From assembly GCA_964497135.1 (NCBI GenBank), contig CAZCDO010000014.1, positions 1 through 34,602 on the forward strand: 34,602 nucleotides of DNA, written 5' to 3'. Under the pieces are notes generated by a model. It worked only from the letters and a program-made list of their open reading frames with translations. It did no database searches and was not told the DNA's origin. The position numbers and the translations under genes are program-made. Shown piece after piece: positions 1 to 8,294 of this stretch (positions within the stretch are counted from its first letter, which is position 1; the number at the start of each line of letters is the position of its first letter). The DNA comes from CAIJXV01 sp964497135 (GTDB taxonomy: Bacteria; Verrucomicrobiota; Kiritimatiellia; CAIKKV01; CAIJXV01).

Positions 1-77
1 CAAGAGAACCCCATCAGGGAGACGGCTCGCCGGAGTCTCGCCCTCCAGGGGATCAAAAAAATCGAATTGGAGGGCGA
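1..77. repeat. Truncated palindromic repeat related to the 67-bp family
   Basis: Read on the minus strand, positions 20-46 give a GGAGGGCGAGACTCC...GCGAGCCG pattern that resembles the GGTAGGGCGAGATCTCC...GCGAGCCGG arm of the complete elements at 6264, 12471 and 21788. TCGCCCTCC at 38-46 is matched perfectly by GGAGGGCGA at 69-77, so the segment can form a 9-bp stem around an A-rich 22-nt loop. It lies just downstream of the minus-strand gene that ends at 108. It may be a diverged relative of the family or two abutting half-elements. The left part lies beyond the window edge. Confidence 0.4.
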
Positions 78-107
78 ACCTTACGGACAGAAGTACAACA
101 GCAAAGC

Positions 108-1061
108 CTATTCCCGGGCGTCGGCTTCGGTCTTGTTTTGTTCGTACCAGCGGATGGTTTGGGTCAAACCTTGCTGGAGTGAGGTGGGTGCGGACCACCC
201 CAACGCATCCCGCATGCGACGGATGTCCAAAATCTTTTTCAACTGGCCGTCGGGTTTGGAGCTGTTCCAGGTCAGATGACCCTTAAACCCTGAAATTTGA
301 TGAATAGCCTCGGCTAGTTCACGGATCGAGGTGCCTATGCCGGTCCCGATATTAAGCGGGAGCACATCCTCATAGACCTCGGCTGCGCGGATAATGGCCT
401 CAACGCAATCCTGGACATAAAGAAATTCCCGAATGGGCTTGCCGGTCCCCCAAATTTCGACGGAAGGCGATTTGGCGAGCGTGGCTTCGACGAATTTTCG
501 GATCAGGGCCGCGACCACATGGGAGCGATCCGGATTATAGGAATCCCGCGGGCCATAGAGGTTGGTTAAAATGAGATGAATGGCGGTGAAATTATATTGC
601 TTTTTGTAGGCCCAACCCTGGATGGCCATCATTTTCTTGGTCAACCCGTAGTTCACCACCGATTCGTGGGGAATCCCATCCCAGAGCTGACTTTCACCGA
701 GTTCGCCCTGCAGGTAACCGGGATAAGAGCAGGCGGTGCCGATTCCGACGAATTTGTCGACTTTTGCCAGGCGCGCGGCCTCCATCATATTCGCGCCCAT
801 GACCAAATTTTCGTAATAAATTCGACCGGGATAAAGTTGATTGATCCAGATTCCGCCATAATACGCGGCGCTATGAATGACGATTTGAGCCCCGGCATCG
901 TCCAGGCATTTTCGGCAGGACGCCAGGAGGGTCAAATCGTAGTCTTTCTTGCGTGGCACAAAAACCGCAGCCCCGAGGTTGCGGAGGGTTTCGACGATAT
1001 GACTGCCCAAAAAACCCGATCCGCCCGTAACAACGACTTTTTTCTCGGTCCAAAATGACAT
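108..1061 (-). CDS. fcl: GDP-L-fucose synthase-like epimerase/reductase (SDR)
   Basis: 317 aa, the usual length for GDP-L-fucose synthase, the NADPH-dependent enzyme that 3,5-epimerises and then 4-reduces GDP-4-keto-6-deoxymannose. The N-terminal Rossmann motif GGSGFLG (residues 13-19) is followed by TACSYP (109-114), the Y138-x3-K142 catalytic pair and RSH at 179-181. Cys111 and His181 sit where the E. coli enzyme has its epimerisation acid/base pair Cys109/His179, so the full catalytic set appears present. The start is backed by GGGAG seven bases upstream. It is the last of four minus-strand genes, after a 111-bp gap. No GDP-mannose 4,6-dehydratase is visible in the window. Related enzymes act on GDP-heptose derivatives in some bacteria, so with the GDP-heptose genes at 12592-16489 the substrate could be a GDP-heptose instead of GDP-fucose precursor (inference). 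Confidence 0.8.
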   Translation of the reverse strand: MSFWTEKKVVVTGGSGFLGSHIVETLRNLGAAVFVPRKKDYDLTLLASCRKCLDDAGAQIVIHSAAYYGGIWINQLYPGRIYYENLVMGANMMEAARLAKVDKFVGIGTACSYPGYLQGELGESQLWDGIPHESVVNYGLTKKMMAIQGWAYKKQYNFTAIHLILTNLYGPRDSYNPDRSHVVAALIRKFVEATLAKSPSVEIWGTGKPIREFLYVQDCVEAIIRAAEVYEDVLPLNIGTGIGTSIRELAEAIHQISGFKGHLTWNSSKPDGQLKKILDIRRMRDALGWSAPTSLQQGLTQTIRWYEQNKTEADARE

Positions 1062-1172
1062 GGTGGTTCTCCCGATAAGTAAATTGAATCATAAACGATT
1101 TTCGAACAAGAGCCACGGGAAAAATACGAGCTACAACGGAGTTGGTATAATCCCTGCTATCCGGAAGATCCA

Positions 1173-1883
1173 TCACCGGTTTTTGAAAGCAACAAAAAGC
1201 ACGGGTTGCACCGGGGTGAAAATACTGGGGACTTTCCAGCCCAATTGAATGACGTACTTCCCCTTGGGAATTTGTTCAGTGGTGCAATTGCCAAAAATAG
1301 AATGAAGGGCGGCTTGAATTTTAACACGGGTATATTGATAAGTCATGGGATGGGATAAAAATTTAGAAATTAAGAAGTTCGTAACGGGGAATAACATTTT
1401 TTCCATCCAGTAGAGCCAGGCGGGGACACAAGATTCGACAATAATCAATTTTCCGCCGGGTTTTAAGATGCGAAAGCATTCTTGCAAACATTGGGGGAGA
1501 TTGTTTTCGGTACTAACGCAATCGATTCCCGCCAGATGGTGGATCAACATAACCATGAGGGTCCCGTCATACGAATTATCCGGTTCATTGAGGGCCAGGG
1601 CATTTCCCTGTTTCAGGGAGACATTATTGGGATATTTTTTCGGGTCGAGATTATCCAGAAACAAATCGACAGCGGTTATTTTCGACACAAGTTGAGGGTC
1701 ATAGGCAAACACTCCGCCATTCCCGATATCAATCAGCGACGGGATGCCGGCGACTTCCTTATTAACCACCCGAAAAATATTTTTATAAGTGTCCAAACTT
1801 TCAACCATCGATTGGTAAGAGTCAAAATGGGTCTGAAAAAAATCTTCATTTTTCTTTTTTATCGATTCAGCCTGGGTCGACAT
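1173..1883 (-). CDS. Class I SAM-dependent methyltransferase
   Basis: 236 aa with a compact Rossmann-type methyltransferase core. A glycine-containing motif I (IDIGNGGVFAYD) is followed by an acidic strand end (TAVDLF), a PDNSYDGTLMVMLIHH motif IV region and the RILKPGGKLIIVESC stretch typical of small-molecule methyltransferases. The ATG at 1883 is chosen because AAGGAG lies nine bases upstream. The frame is open further upstream, but that part runs into the preceding gene and looks non-coding. It overlaps the upstream epimerase gene by 17 bp, so the two are probably co-translated. The C-terminal third has a hydrophobic, aromatic stretch (WLYWMEKMLFPVTNFL) that may bind a lipid or hydrophobic substrate. 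The substrate is unknown; a sugar nucleotide, glycan or lipid methylation is plausible from context. Confidence 0.72.
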   Translation of the reverse strand: MSTQAESIKKKNEDFFQTHFDSYQSMVESLDTYKNIFRVVNKEVAGIPSLIDIGNGGVFAYDPQLVSKITAVDLFLDNLDPKKYPNNVSLKQGNALALNEPDNSYDGTLMVMLIHHLAGIDCVSTENNLPQCLQECFRILKPGGKLIIVESCVPAWLYWMEKMLFPVTNFLISKFLSHPMTYQYTRVKIQAALHSIFGNCTTEQIPKGKYVIQLGWKVPSIFTPVQPVLFVAFKNR

Positions 1884-2880
1884 GATGGGGCGCTCCTTGT
1901 TCATTGTGGGATAACCAGAAATAATAATCCTGAATAGCTTCCGCGGCGGTTCCGATTTCATAGGCAATTTCGGAAACCGCTTTTTGAGAGGAGTAATAGC
2001 CATATTTTCCGATTAAGGATTGGGCGCGCTTCAGATCAAAGGGGACCCGGGAAAAACCGAGACTCTGCAAAACACTAAACCCCAAACCAGCCAGGTACAT
2101 CAGAGAATTCGAAATTCTCAAATAGGGGCCTTTGCGATGGTTCAATTGATTGATCAAGGAAAAATATTGTTTAATGGAAACCGACTCCCCGCCTAAGATA
2201 TAAGTGGCGCCGGATTGTCCCTGTTCCATAGCTTGAAGCAGGCCCTGAGCGACTTTCACAACCGGGGCAACCGTAATCCCGGATTCAAACCAAAAACGGA
2301 GGGCTCTTTTCCGGCCCACTAAAACGGGCATTGAACTCGGCGTAGTTTTAAAATCGTACCCGCCAATAACGGTGGTGGGGCGTACGATAACGACCTGGGT
2401 ATCCGTTTTTCCAATAAAAGCCCGAACTTGTTTTTCCGCCCAATATTTCCAAACATGATACGCGCTGGCAGGGACAAAAAGATTGTCGTCTTCACGTAGC
2501 ATCTGGTTCGGGGTGGAGGAAAAACCTCCGACCACGGCCGAACTCACGTAGACCAATCTTTGAACATGATTACAGTCACAAGCGGACAGAATGTTTTGGG
2601 TGCTTTTTTGAATGGCTTCGGGAAGATCCGGGGTTAATGTCGTGGGGCTGGCCAGATGAAACACCAACGAGACTCCCTGGGTTGCCTCTTTAACCTGATC
2701 GACATTACAAACATCGCCATGGATAATTTCCATGTGATCGGGCAGAGGAATCCGCAATCGGGCTTGGGGGCGAAGAAAGAGGCGCACATTGCAATTTCGC
2801 CGGGATAACAGGAGCACGAGATTGGTCCCCAGATGTCCATTGGCACCGGTGACAAGAATCTTATGTTTTAATAAATCCAT
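1867..2880 (-). CDS. Extended SDR NAD-dependent epimerase/dehydratase
   Basis: 337 aa. An N-terminal NAD(P)-binding motif GANGHLGTN (about residues 13-21) is followed by a HLASPT strand, a VYVSSAVV segment and the catalytic Y-x3-K pair in SAYHVWKYW. This is the layout of extended SDRs of the NDP-sugar epimerase and 3-beta-hydroxysteroid dehydrogenase-like group. The C-terminal half is the variable substrate-binding part, so the substrate cannot be read off. The stop of the upstream SDR gene lies only three bases before this ATG and no strong Shine-Dalgarno is seen, which suggests translational coupling. It sits between another SDR and a methyltransferase, consistent with modification of a sugar or lipid-linked sugar. 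Confidence 0.75.
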   Translation of the reverse strand: MDLLKHKILVTGANGHLGTNLVLLLSRRNCNVRLFLRPQARLRIPLPDHMEIIHGDVCNVDQVKEATQGVSLVFHLASPTTLTPDLPEAIQKSTQNILSACDCNHVQRLVYVSSAVVGGFSSTPNQMLREDDNLFVPASAYHVWKYWAEKQVRAFIGKTDTQVVIVRPTTVIGGYDFKTTPSSMPVLVGRKRALRFWFESGITVAPVVKVAQGLLQAMEQGQSGATYILGGESVSIKQYFSLINQLNHRKGPYLRISNSLMYLAGLGFSVLQSLGFSRVPFDLKRAQSLIGKYGYYSSQKAVSEIAYEIGTAAEAIQDYYFWLSHNEQGAPHHVDPG

Positions 2881-2883
2881 AAA

Positions 2884-3888
2884 TTATCGCCGATTCATCC
2901 CCCAGCTCTTGACCATCTGATTAATCCCGATTCGGGGAGGGGTAAACCAATTCCCCTGCGGGGTATTTACCAAACTCAAATCGTATCCTTTGGAATACTC
3001 TTTGACTCTGCGTTTGGAGAGCAATTTTAAAGGTCCCCACTTTAAAGGAGGGGGGAGCAAATCGGCGATACCGGCGACAAAAAAGGCCAAAGAAATGGGG
3101 ACCGTACCCGGCGCTTTAACCTTAAGCTCAGTGGCCAGCAGGGAAAAGAGTTCCCGCGTGCTGATGTCATGAGGGCCTGCGACGATTAAAGGATTTGAAA
3201 CATCGCAAGGGGCACACAACTGGTGAACGAGGAATTTGGCCAAATCTTCGTCGAAGACAATGGGAAAAAAAGCATTTCCATTCCCGAGTATCTTAAATGA
3301 TCGCGAATGAATTTGTTCCATAATCAGGTTCCACATCGACGTAGAGTGCGGACCGTAAATAAAAGCCGGTCGAACTACAATCGTTTTCGTAGGACTCGCG
3401 GATTGGTGGGCTCTTAAAAATTGTTCCAACTTGATCTTCGACGAACTGTAAGGATCCAAATACGTGGAACGAAAGTTGAAAAGCTGATTTTTGTTGATCA
3501 GGCCCGTATGGTCTACCACTCCAATGGTGGAGATAAAAAACGCCTGACTTAACCGCAACTCTCGAGCCGCGCGAAAAATATTTTTTCCACCCTCTTCATT
3601 CACCGAATAAAAATTTTGTGCCGGAACGGTCTCCAAGGAATTTGGCAAGAGGGCGGCGCAGTTGAACACTGCGACACAATCCTTTAACAAAGTTCGGCAG
3701 GTTTCGAAATCTTCCACGGAACCCATCCTAACTTCGTCGCAGTAGGCGGAAATCTTTGCGGGGGAATCCGTCGGGAGGATCAGAGCCCGGACGCTAAACT
3801 CTTTTGCCTTGAGTTCCCGGACCAGGGCTGAGCCCAATCCTCCGGCCGCCCCGGTTACGGCCACAATTTTCTGAGGAGTCGGATTCAT
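2884..3888 (-). CDS. Extended SDR NAD-dependent epimerase/dehydratase
   Basis: 334 aa from the ATG at 3888. The dinucleotide-binding motif GAAGGLGSA lies at residues 11-19, then FNCAALLPN, a FFISTIGVVD strand and the catalytic Y-x3-K in DPYSSSKIK. VVRPAFIYGP is the typical NDP-sugar epimerase segment after the active site. The start is set by AAAGGA about nine bases upstream and because the Rossmann fold begins directly after it. The same frame is open for 81 more codons to 4131, but that part has proline/arginine-rich, non-domain composition and is probably untranslated. It is the first gene of the minus-strand group and only three bases separate it from the next SDR. It is probably a paralogue of its neighbour; substrate unknown. 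Confidence 0.75.
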   Translation of the reverse strand: MNPTPQKIVAVTGAAGGLGSALVRELKAKEFSVRALILPTDSPAKISAYCDEVRMGSVEDFETCRTLLKDCVAVFNCAALLPNSLETVPAQNFYSVNEEGGKNIFRAARELRLSQAFFISTIGVVDHTGLINKNQLFNFRSTYLDPYSSSKIKLEQFLRAHQSASPTKTIVVRPAFIYGPHSTSMWNLIMEQIHSRSFKILGNGNAFFPIVFDEDLAKFLVHQLCAPCDVSNPLIVAGPHDISTRELFSLLATELKVKAPGTVPISLAFFVAGIADLLPPPLKWGPLKLLSKRRVKEYSKGYDLSLVNTPQGNWFTPPRIGINQMVKSWGMNRR

Positions 3889-4217
3889 GGGCGTGTATCC
3901 TTTGAGTGCCCGATTCTTTAAGGACAAAGTGGGAACATCATAGTCCTTCTTTTCGGGTGCGGTCAAGGACTTGAAGAAGCCGGTTGGGGGGACGATGGTT
4001 CTGGCGACGGAAAGTCCAGCCTGACCCGGGTGGCGGGAGGAGGCTGGAACGCGCTGCGGGACGGTCGGAGCGAAATGATTTTCAGCGGGTTGCATGGATT
4101 TCAGGCGGATTCCCCAATTAATTATTGGCACATAATCGGATAGATGTTAAATTTCAAAGATGAAATAAGTTTCGATCCATTCCGTCATCACCCGCCAACT
4201 CGAGCGCCCCTAAAATC
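3889..4217. other. Divergent intergenic region (about 330 bp)
   Basis: This region separates the minus-strand SDR gene from the plus-strand membrane protein gene and must carry both promoters. The stretch next to 4130-4180 is AT-rich and promoter-like, but I cannot pick a convincing -35/-10 pair with proper spacing in either direction. An open minus-strand frame continues through 3889-4131 without a recognisable domain. No repeat or tRNA is seen. Confidence 0.4.
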
Positions 4218-6242
4218 ATGAAGAAACAAATCCCTGGCAAAACAACCGCAAGCCGCGCCGGGATGGCCTCGGCAAAGAGAACCGATGTGCCTCCAGCGTC
4301 TTGTGAACAGTCCGGGATTTTTTTCACCTGCTTGTTCGTCGCTGTTTTTGTTTTTATTACGAATTTGATCTGGCCAAAGAACTATGAATTACTGGCTTGG
4401 GGCTACTTGTCTTTTTATCCCCTCTGGATGCAAGTCGTTTGGTTTTTAGGAATCGTCGGTGTTCTCTGGGGTGCCCGCTGGATGATGGATCGACCCAGGA
4501 TCAAAACCGGATGGGTCTGGAGTGCCGCCGTGACCGGCGTGGCGCTGGCCGGTTTGGCCCTGATCTTCTGGCGGACACGCTATCCCGGTTTGGTTGGAGA
4601 TGGGGAATCCCTGCGAGTTGGGGGGGGGTACTATCATGACTGGGGGGTTATTCCGCGATGGCCGATCATGATCGCCCATGGACTGGCGGCCTGTTTTCTG
4701 CAAGGCGATGTCGTCACCGCTTGGTGGATTATGGAAACGGGATACGGGTTCCTTTACATTGGATTGGCGGCCCTTATCGCCTGGCATTTCCGGTCCCAAC
4801 CGTGGGTGGCGGTGGGTCTATTGTTCTGGATGCTTGGCACACCGGTCTTGATGAATGCCGGGGGGCACTTCGACAGTCTAGCCTCGGTGCTGGTGACCGG
4901 GACGCTGTGGTGGATGGCCCTGTGGAAGTTCGACCGGTCCCCGGGATGGGGGGGACTGATTCGCTGGGGCTTGATTCTGCTGTTAATAGCGGTGATCGCC
5001 GCCAATTCGACACCCGTGAATCACGCCTTGTCGATTCTGACGGTGGCGGTGTGCGGTTTACGTGGAATTCGGTTATTGGGGTGGACCCGTTTTTGGCGCT
5101 TTTCGACCTTTTTGGCGGTTCCGATGCTGGGAATAGGATTGGTCGTCGGGTTGTCCTTATTCGGCGGGCAAGACAGCATTTTTTTCTTTCCCGTCAAAAG
5201 AGCCGGGGTCGATATGCCTCTGATGCGGGGGGAATATCTCTGGTATTTCATTCGAAGCAACGTATGGCTGTTCCTGAATATCGCGTTGCCGTCCGCCGTG
5301 CTGGGGATTTGGGCTTTGGTGCGCCGCCGGGGAGAGGGATGCAAACCCTGGGACGAAGTGCAGGCGGTATCCGTTGCCGGCTTTCTGGCCGCTTGGTGGT
5401 TTCATGTGGCCACAATGCAGGGGATCAACGACGAAACGGCATTTGCTCCGGCTGGGATGATAGCCCTCGGTTCAGCCGGCCTCTTGTTTTTGCGCGATGG
5501 AACCAACCGGGCGCAGGCCGGTATTCTATTCGTCGGAATATTGGCGCTGGCTCTACAGGTTCCGCGTCTGGCGCTGTATACCTCCCCGCGATTTATCGAG
5601 CGTTACGAAAAACTCTATCCGCATGATCGATGCGCTTTTAACAATCAAATGTCCCCGTATGTGCATTTGGGATTGATGTTGCATCCTTATGACGATTACG
5701 CCCGCGAAGCCCGATTGCGCGTTTTTCGCGACGGCGCCAACACCACCCTGCCGTATTGGGGTCAATTCCGGCTGTCGAATATGATGTACTATACCGCCTG
5801 GTGTTACGAATACCGTCGGGATGAGGAGGGGCGTGCGGCGCTTCGAACGATGCTCAAGGTGGCCCCCGGGAACGTGCCCTATCTGGTATCGCCGGGAACG
5901 ATGTTTACCCATCGGCATAAAAATCAGGCCTATCCGGGCCTTCGGCGCGATGTCAAAATCCTGTTGGACACGGAATTTGGCTCGCCTGGTAGTAGTCCGA
6001 TTTACCGGCAGTTGCGGCAGTATCTGAAGGAAGTAGAGAGCCAGCCGGTGCAGGACGTTCCGCCCAGCTTCTGGTCGGGCGATGCCTTGAAACCTCTGCC
6101 AACGGATAATCCGCTGCTGATTTGGTATAAAAAGACGGCCCAAGGCAATGAAAAGAAAATGCTTCAATGGTATTTTCAACAGGTGGAGGATTCTCAGAAA
6201 CAAGGCTCGAAAAGCAAAATTAAAGTTGAGCCGGCTCCTTAA
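4218..6242 (+). CDS. Polytopic membrane protein, possible GT-C-type glycosyltransferase
   Basis: 674 aa. After a short basic N-terminus there are roughly ten to twelve hydrophobic segments to about residue 455 (for example IFFTCLFVAVFVFITNLIW and GILFVGILALALQV), then a soluble C-terminal domain of about 220 residues. An acidic motif, GDGES, follows the hydrophobic segments near the start of a long external loop (about residue 127). GT-C enzymes carry an acidic motif in a similar place, so a polyprenyl-phosphate-sugar-dependent transferase is possible, but no family signature is certain. The soluble tail has tetratricopeptide-like character (LSNMMYYTAWCYEYRRDEEGR). No clear Shine-Dalgarno precedes the ATG. 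It lies upstream of the glycan cluster, separated from it by a palindromic repeat. Confidence 0.65.
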   Translation: MKKQIPGKTTASRAGMASAKRTDVPPASCEQSGIFFTCLFVAVFVFITNLIWPKNYELLAWGYLSFYPLWMQVVWFLGIVGVLWGARWMMDRPRIKTGWVWSAAVTGVALAGLALIFWRTRYPGLVGDGESLRVGGGYYHDWGVIPRWPIMIAHGLAACFLQGDVVTAWWIMETGYGFLYIGLAALIAWHFRSQPWVAVGLLFWMLGTPVLMNAGGHFDSLASVLVTGTLWWMALWKFDRSPGWGGLIRWGLILLLIAVIAANSTPVNHALSILTVAVCGLRGIRLLGWTRFWRFSTFLAVPMLGIGLVVGLSLFGGQDSIFFFPVKRAGVDMPLMRGEYLWYFIRSNVWLFLNIALPSAVLGIWALVRRRGEGCKPWDEVQAVSVAGFLAAWWFHVATMQGINDETAFAPAGMIALGSAGLLFLRDGTNRAQAGILFVGILALALQVPRLALYTSPRFIERYEKLYPHDRCAFNNQMSPYVHLGLMLHPYDDYAREARLRVFRDGANTTLPYWGQFRLSNMMYYTAWCYEYRRDEEGRAALRTMLKVAPGNVPYLVSPGTMFTHRHKNQAYPGLRRDVKILLDTEFGSPGSSPIYRQLRQYLKEVESQPVQDVPPSFWSGDALKPLPTDNPLLIWYKKTAQGNEKKMLQWYFQQVEDSQKQGSKSKIKVEPAP

Positions 6243-6263
6243 AGTGGGATTCCCGCAATCCAA

Positions 6264-6330
6264 GGTAGGGCGACACCTCCGGGGGAGCCGTCGGGTCTGA
6301 TCCCGGCTCGCTCGGAGATCTCGCCCTACC
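6264..6330. repeat. Palindromic repeat, copy 1 of 3
   Basis: 67 bp starting GGTAGGGCGA and ending TCGCCCTACC (perfect 10-bp inverted ends), with an inner CTCCGGGGGAGCC / GGCTCGCTCGGAG pairing. Copies 2 and 3 are at 12471 and 21788. The similarity extends downstream into an ACGCAAACCCGTGTG flank, so the mobile unit is probably about 90-95 bp. It lies between the membrane protein gene and the GT2 gene and could act as a weak transcription terminator or RNA-stabilising hairpin. The pattern resembles REP/MITE-type elements. Confidence 0.85.
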
Positions 6331-6406
6331 ATAGTCACACGCAAACCCGTGTGGCGAAATCTAAAAAGGGGCTAAGCTTTGATGAAGTTTGCAGGAGGAG
6401 GACGGC

Positions 6407-7351
6407 ATGTCCGATGTAAATAATATCGATATCTCGTTGGTGGTTCCCGTCTACCGGGAGGAGACAAATATCCGGCCTTTTCTGATCCGGGCGGAGAAGG
6501 TTTTTGAGACCCTGGGGATTTCCTATGAAATTATTTTCGCTCTCGATCCATCGCCGGACCGGACGGAAGAGGTGATCCAGGAGGAGATCAACCGCAATCC
6601 ACGTATCAAGCTGATGGTTTTTTCCCGCCGATTCGGGCAACCGGCGGCGACCATGGCGGGGATCTTGACCTGCACGGGATCGTCCTGCGTCGTGATCGAT
6701 GTGGATTTACAAGACCCCCCGGAATTGATCGCGGAGCTCCATGCCAAATTAAAGGACGGTTACGAAGTGGTCTATGCCAAACGCCATTCCCGCAAAGGGG
6801 AAACGGCCGTCAAACGGCTTATATCGTATTTCGGGTATTGGGTCATCAATTCGATGAGTGATGTGAAAATTCCGCGAAACACCGGTGATTTTCGCATCCT
6901 GTCGCGCCGGGTCATCGAGGAACTGCGCCGGTTGAATGAAACGCACGGATTTCTCCGTGGCTTGGTGGCCTATGTCGGGTTCAAACAGGCGTTTGTGGAA
7001 TATGACCGGGACGAACGGCTGGCTGGAACCGGCAAATACAATCGATTGACCGGTTCTTTTAAAATCGGGTTGAATGGCCTGGTCAGCTTTAGTAGTCGGC
7101 CCTTGCAACTCATGTCGATCTCCGGTTTTGTTCTGGCGGTATTCAGTTTTCTTCTGGGGGGATGGTATGTGTTTCAGAAACTAACCGGGATCGACTTGAC
7201 CCCCGGTATGTCGACGACCGTGTTGTTGGTCACTTTTTTTGCGGGGGTTCAGTTGTTAGGTCTGGGTTTAATCGGCGAATATGTGGGTCGCATTTATGAT
7301 GAGGTCAAGCGGCGCCCCATGTATATCATTGACCGCAAGGTGAACTTTTGA
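6407..7351 (+). CDS. GT2 glycosyltransferase, polyprenyl-phosphate sugar synthase type (GtrB/DPM1-like)
   Basis: 314 aa. The N-terminal GT-A domain starts SLVVPVYREETNIRPF and has the DVDLQDPP metal/nucleotide-binding segment and an RNTGDFR motif, as in DPM1/GtrB/ArnC-type enzymes. Two C-terminal transmembrane helices (about residues 235-258 and 270-295) follow, then the GEYVGRIYDEVKRRP tail characteristic of GtrB-like proteins. Such enzymes move a sugar from a nucleotide donor to undecaprenyl phosphate on the cytoplasmic face, giving a donor for membrane-embedded GT-C transferases. The strong AGGAGGAGG at 6393-6401 fixes the ATG at 6407; an in-frame TTG at 6389 would precede that site and is less likely. 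It is the first gene of the plus-strand operon, and the next gene overlaps its stop. Confidence 0.85.
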   Translation: MSDVNNIDISLVVPVYREETNIRPFLIRAEKVFETLGISYEIIFALDPSPDRTEEVIQEEINRNPRIKLMVFSRRFGQPAATMAGILTCTGSSCVVIDVDLQDPPELIAELHAKLKDGYEVVYAKRHSRKGETAVKRLISYFGYWVINSMSDVKIPRNTGDFRILSRRVIEELRRLNETHGFLRGLVAYVGFKQAFVEYDRDERLAGTGKYNRLTGSFKIGLNGLVSFSSRPLQLMSISGFVLAVFSFLLGGWYVFQKLTGIDLTPGMSTTVLLVTFFAGVQLLGLGLIGEYVGRIYDEVKRRPMYIIDRKVNF

Positions 7352-8283
7352 GCATCGGAGCGGACCATCACCAGGCCGGGACCCGCGGGGTGTCGATCGG
7401 CGACCGACTGGGTTCCTTTCCTTGGCCTTGTCTTCCGGGGCAGGACACACCACCCCGCTGGACCCGAGGCGGGTTTGAGGTGATGGGGCGGTCGGAGTCG
7501 GTGCTTTGCTATGCGACCGGGGTGGCCGGCTGGTCCGCTGATTTGACCGGTCTGCATGAAGACGCGGCGGGGTCCCGGCATCCGATCGATGTCGCTTCGC
7601 GTCAACTGGCCGTCGATTCATTGGCGGCGACTGGCGATTCTCCGTTGGTATTGGAGGTGGGGTGTTCCTCCGGCTATCTGGCGGATACGGTCGGCGAAAA
7701 ACTGCCCTTTGCGCGGATGATTTGTGCCGACTACGTGGATGGGGGATTGAAACAACTGGCCGCACGCCGACCCGATGTGGCGTGTCTTCAATTCGACCTG
7801 ACGGCCTGTCCATTGCCCGATGCCTGTGTAGATGCGGTGGTGGCGTTGAATGTGATCGAACACATCCCGGACGATGCGCGGGCGGTTCGCGAAATCGCGC
7901 GGCTCCTGCGCCCGGGAGGGAGGGCCCATCTCGAGGTGCCGGCCGGGCCGGACCTGTTTGACGGGTACGACCGGTTCCTGATGCACCATCGGCGCTATGA
8001 TGGACGGCAACTGGCGCGGTTGATGGAAGAGGCCGGGTTCCGTGTGATTCGTTTAACGCATCTCGGCTTTCTGCCTTACCCCCTGTTTCGGCTGATCAAG
8101 CGCCGTAATCAAAGACAACCGGCCATGAGCAAAGACCAACTTCGGGAATGGGTGAAGGGGCAAATGCGATCCACCTCCGCCAGTCTGTTGATGCGGCTGG
8201 CTATGGCGCTGGAGGTGCGGCTGGGGAAATTCTGGAATTATCCCTGCGGGATTCGTTGTGTGTGCGTCGGCGAGCGTGTATAA
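7348..8283 (+). CDS. Class I SAM-dependent methyltransferase
   Basis: 311 aa from a TTG start that overlaps the preceding stop (TTGA), with AAGGTG upstream. Motif I is LEVGCSSGYLAD (about residues 106-117), followed by CADYVDGG, VVALNVIEHIPDD and LLRPGGRAHLEVP: a Methyltransf_11 or Methyltransf_23-like fold. The first 90 residues are not part of the domain. A later ATG near 7483 would remove about half of them, so the N-terminus is uncertain. Translational coupling to the GT2 and position ahead of an NDP-sugar epimerase point to methylation of a sugar, sugar nucleotide or glycan. The C-terminus has an amphipathic, possibly membrane-associating part (RLAMALEVRLGKFWNYP). Substrate unknown. Confidence 0.75.
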   Translation: MSIGADHHQAGTRGVSIGDRLGSFPWPCLPGQDTPPRWTRGGFEVMGRSESVLCYATGVAGWSADLTGLHEDAAGSRHPIDVASRQLAVDSLAATGDSPLVLEVGCSSGYLADTVGEKLPFARMICADYVDGGLKQLAARRPDVACLQFDLTACPLPDACVDAVVALNVIEHIPDDARAVREIARLLRPGGRAHLEVPAGPDLFDGYDRFLMHHRRYDGRQLARLMEEAGFRVIRLTHLGFLPYPLFRLIKRRNQRQPAMSKDQLREWVKGQMRSTSASLLMRLAMALEVRLGKFWNYPCGIRCVCVGERV

Positions 8284-8294
8284 GGGAGAGAGTC

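Noticed and set aside
3889..4131. N-terminal extension of the SDR gene to a start at 4131
   Set aside because: The Rossmann fold begins right after the ATG at 3888, which has its own Shine-Dalgarno; the extension is low in protein-like features.
4658..5626. 322-codon plus-strand frame inside the membrane-protein gene
   Set aside because: It is an out-of-frame shadow; the other frame shows clear membrane helices across the whole stretch.
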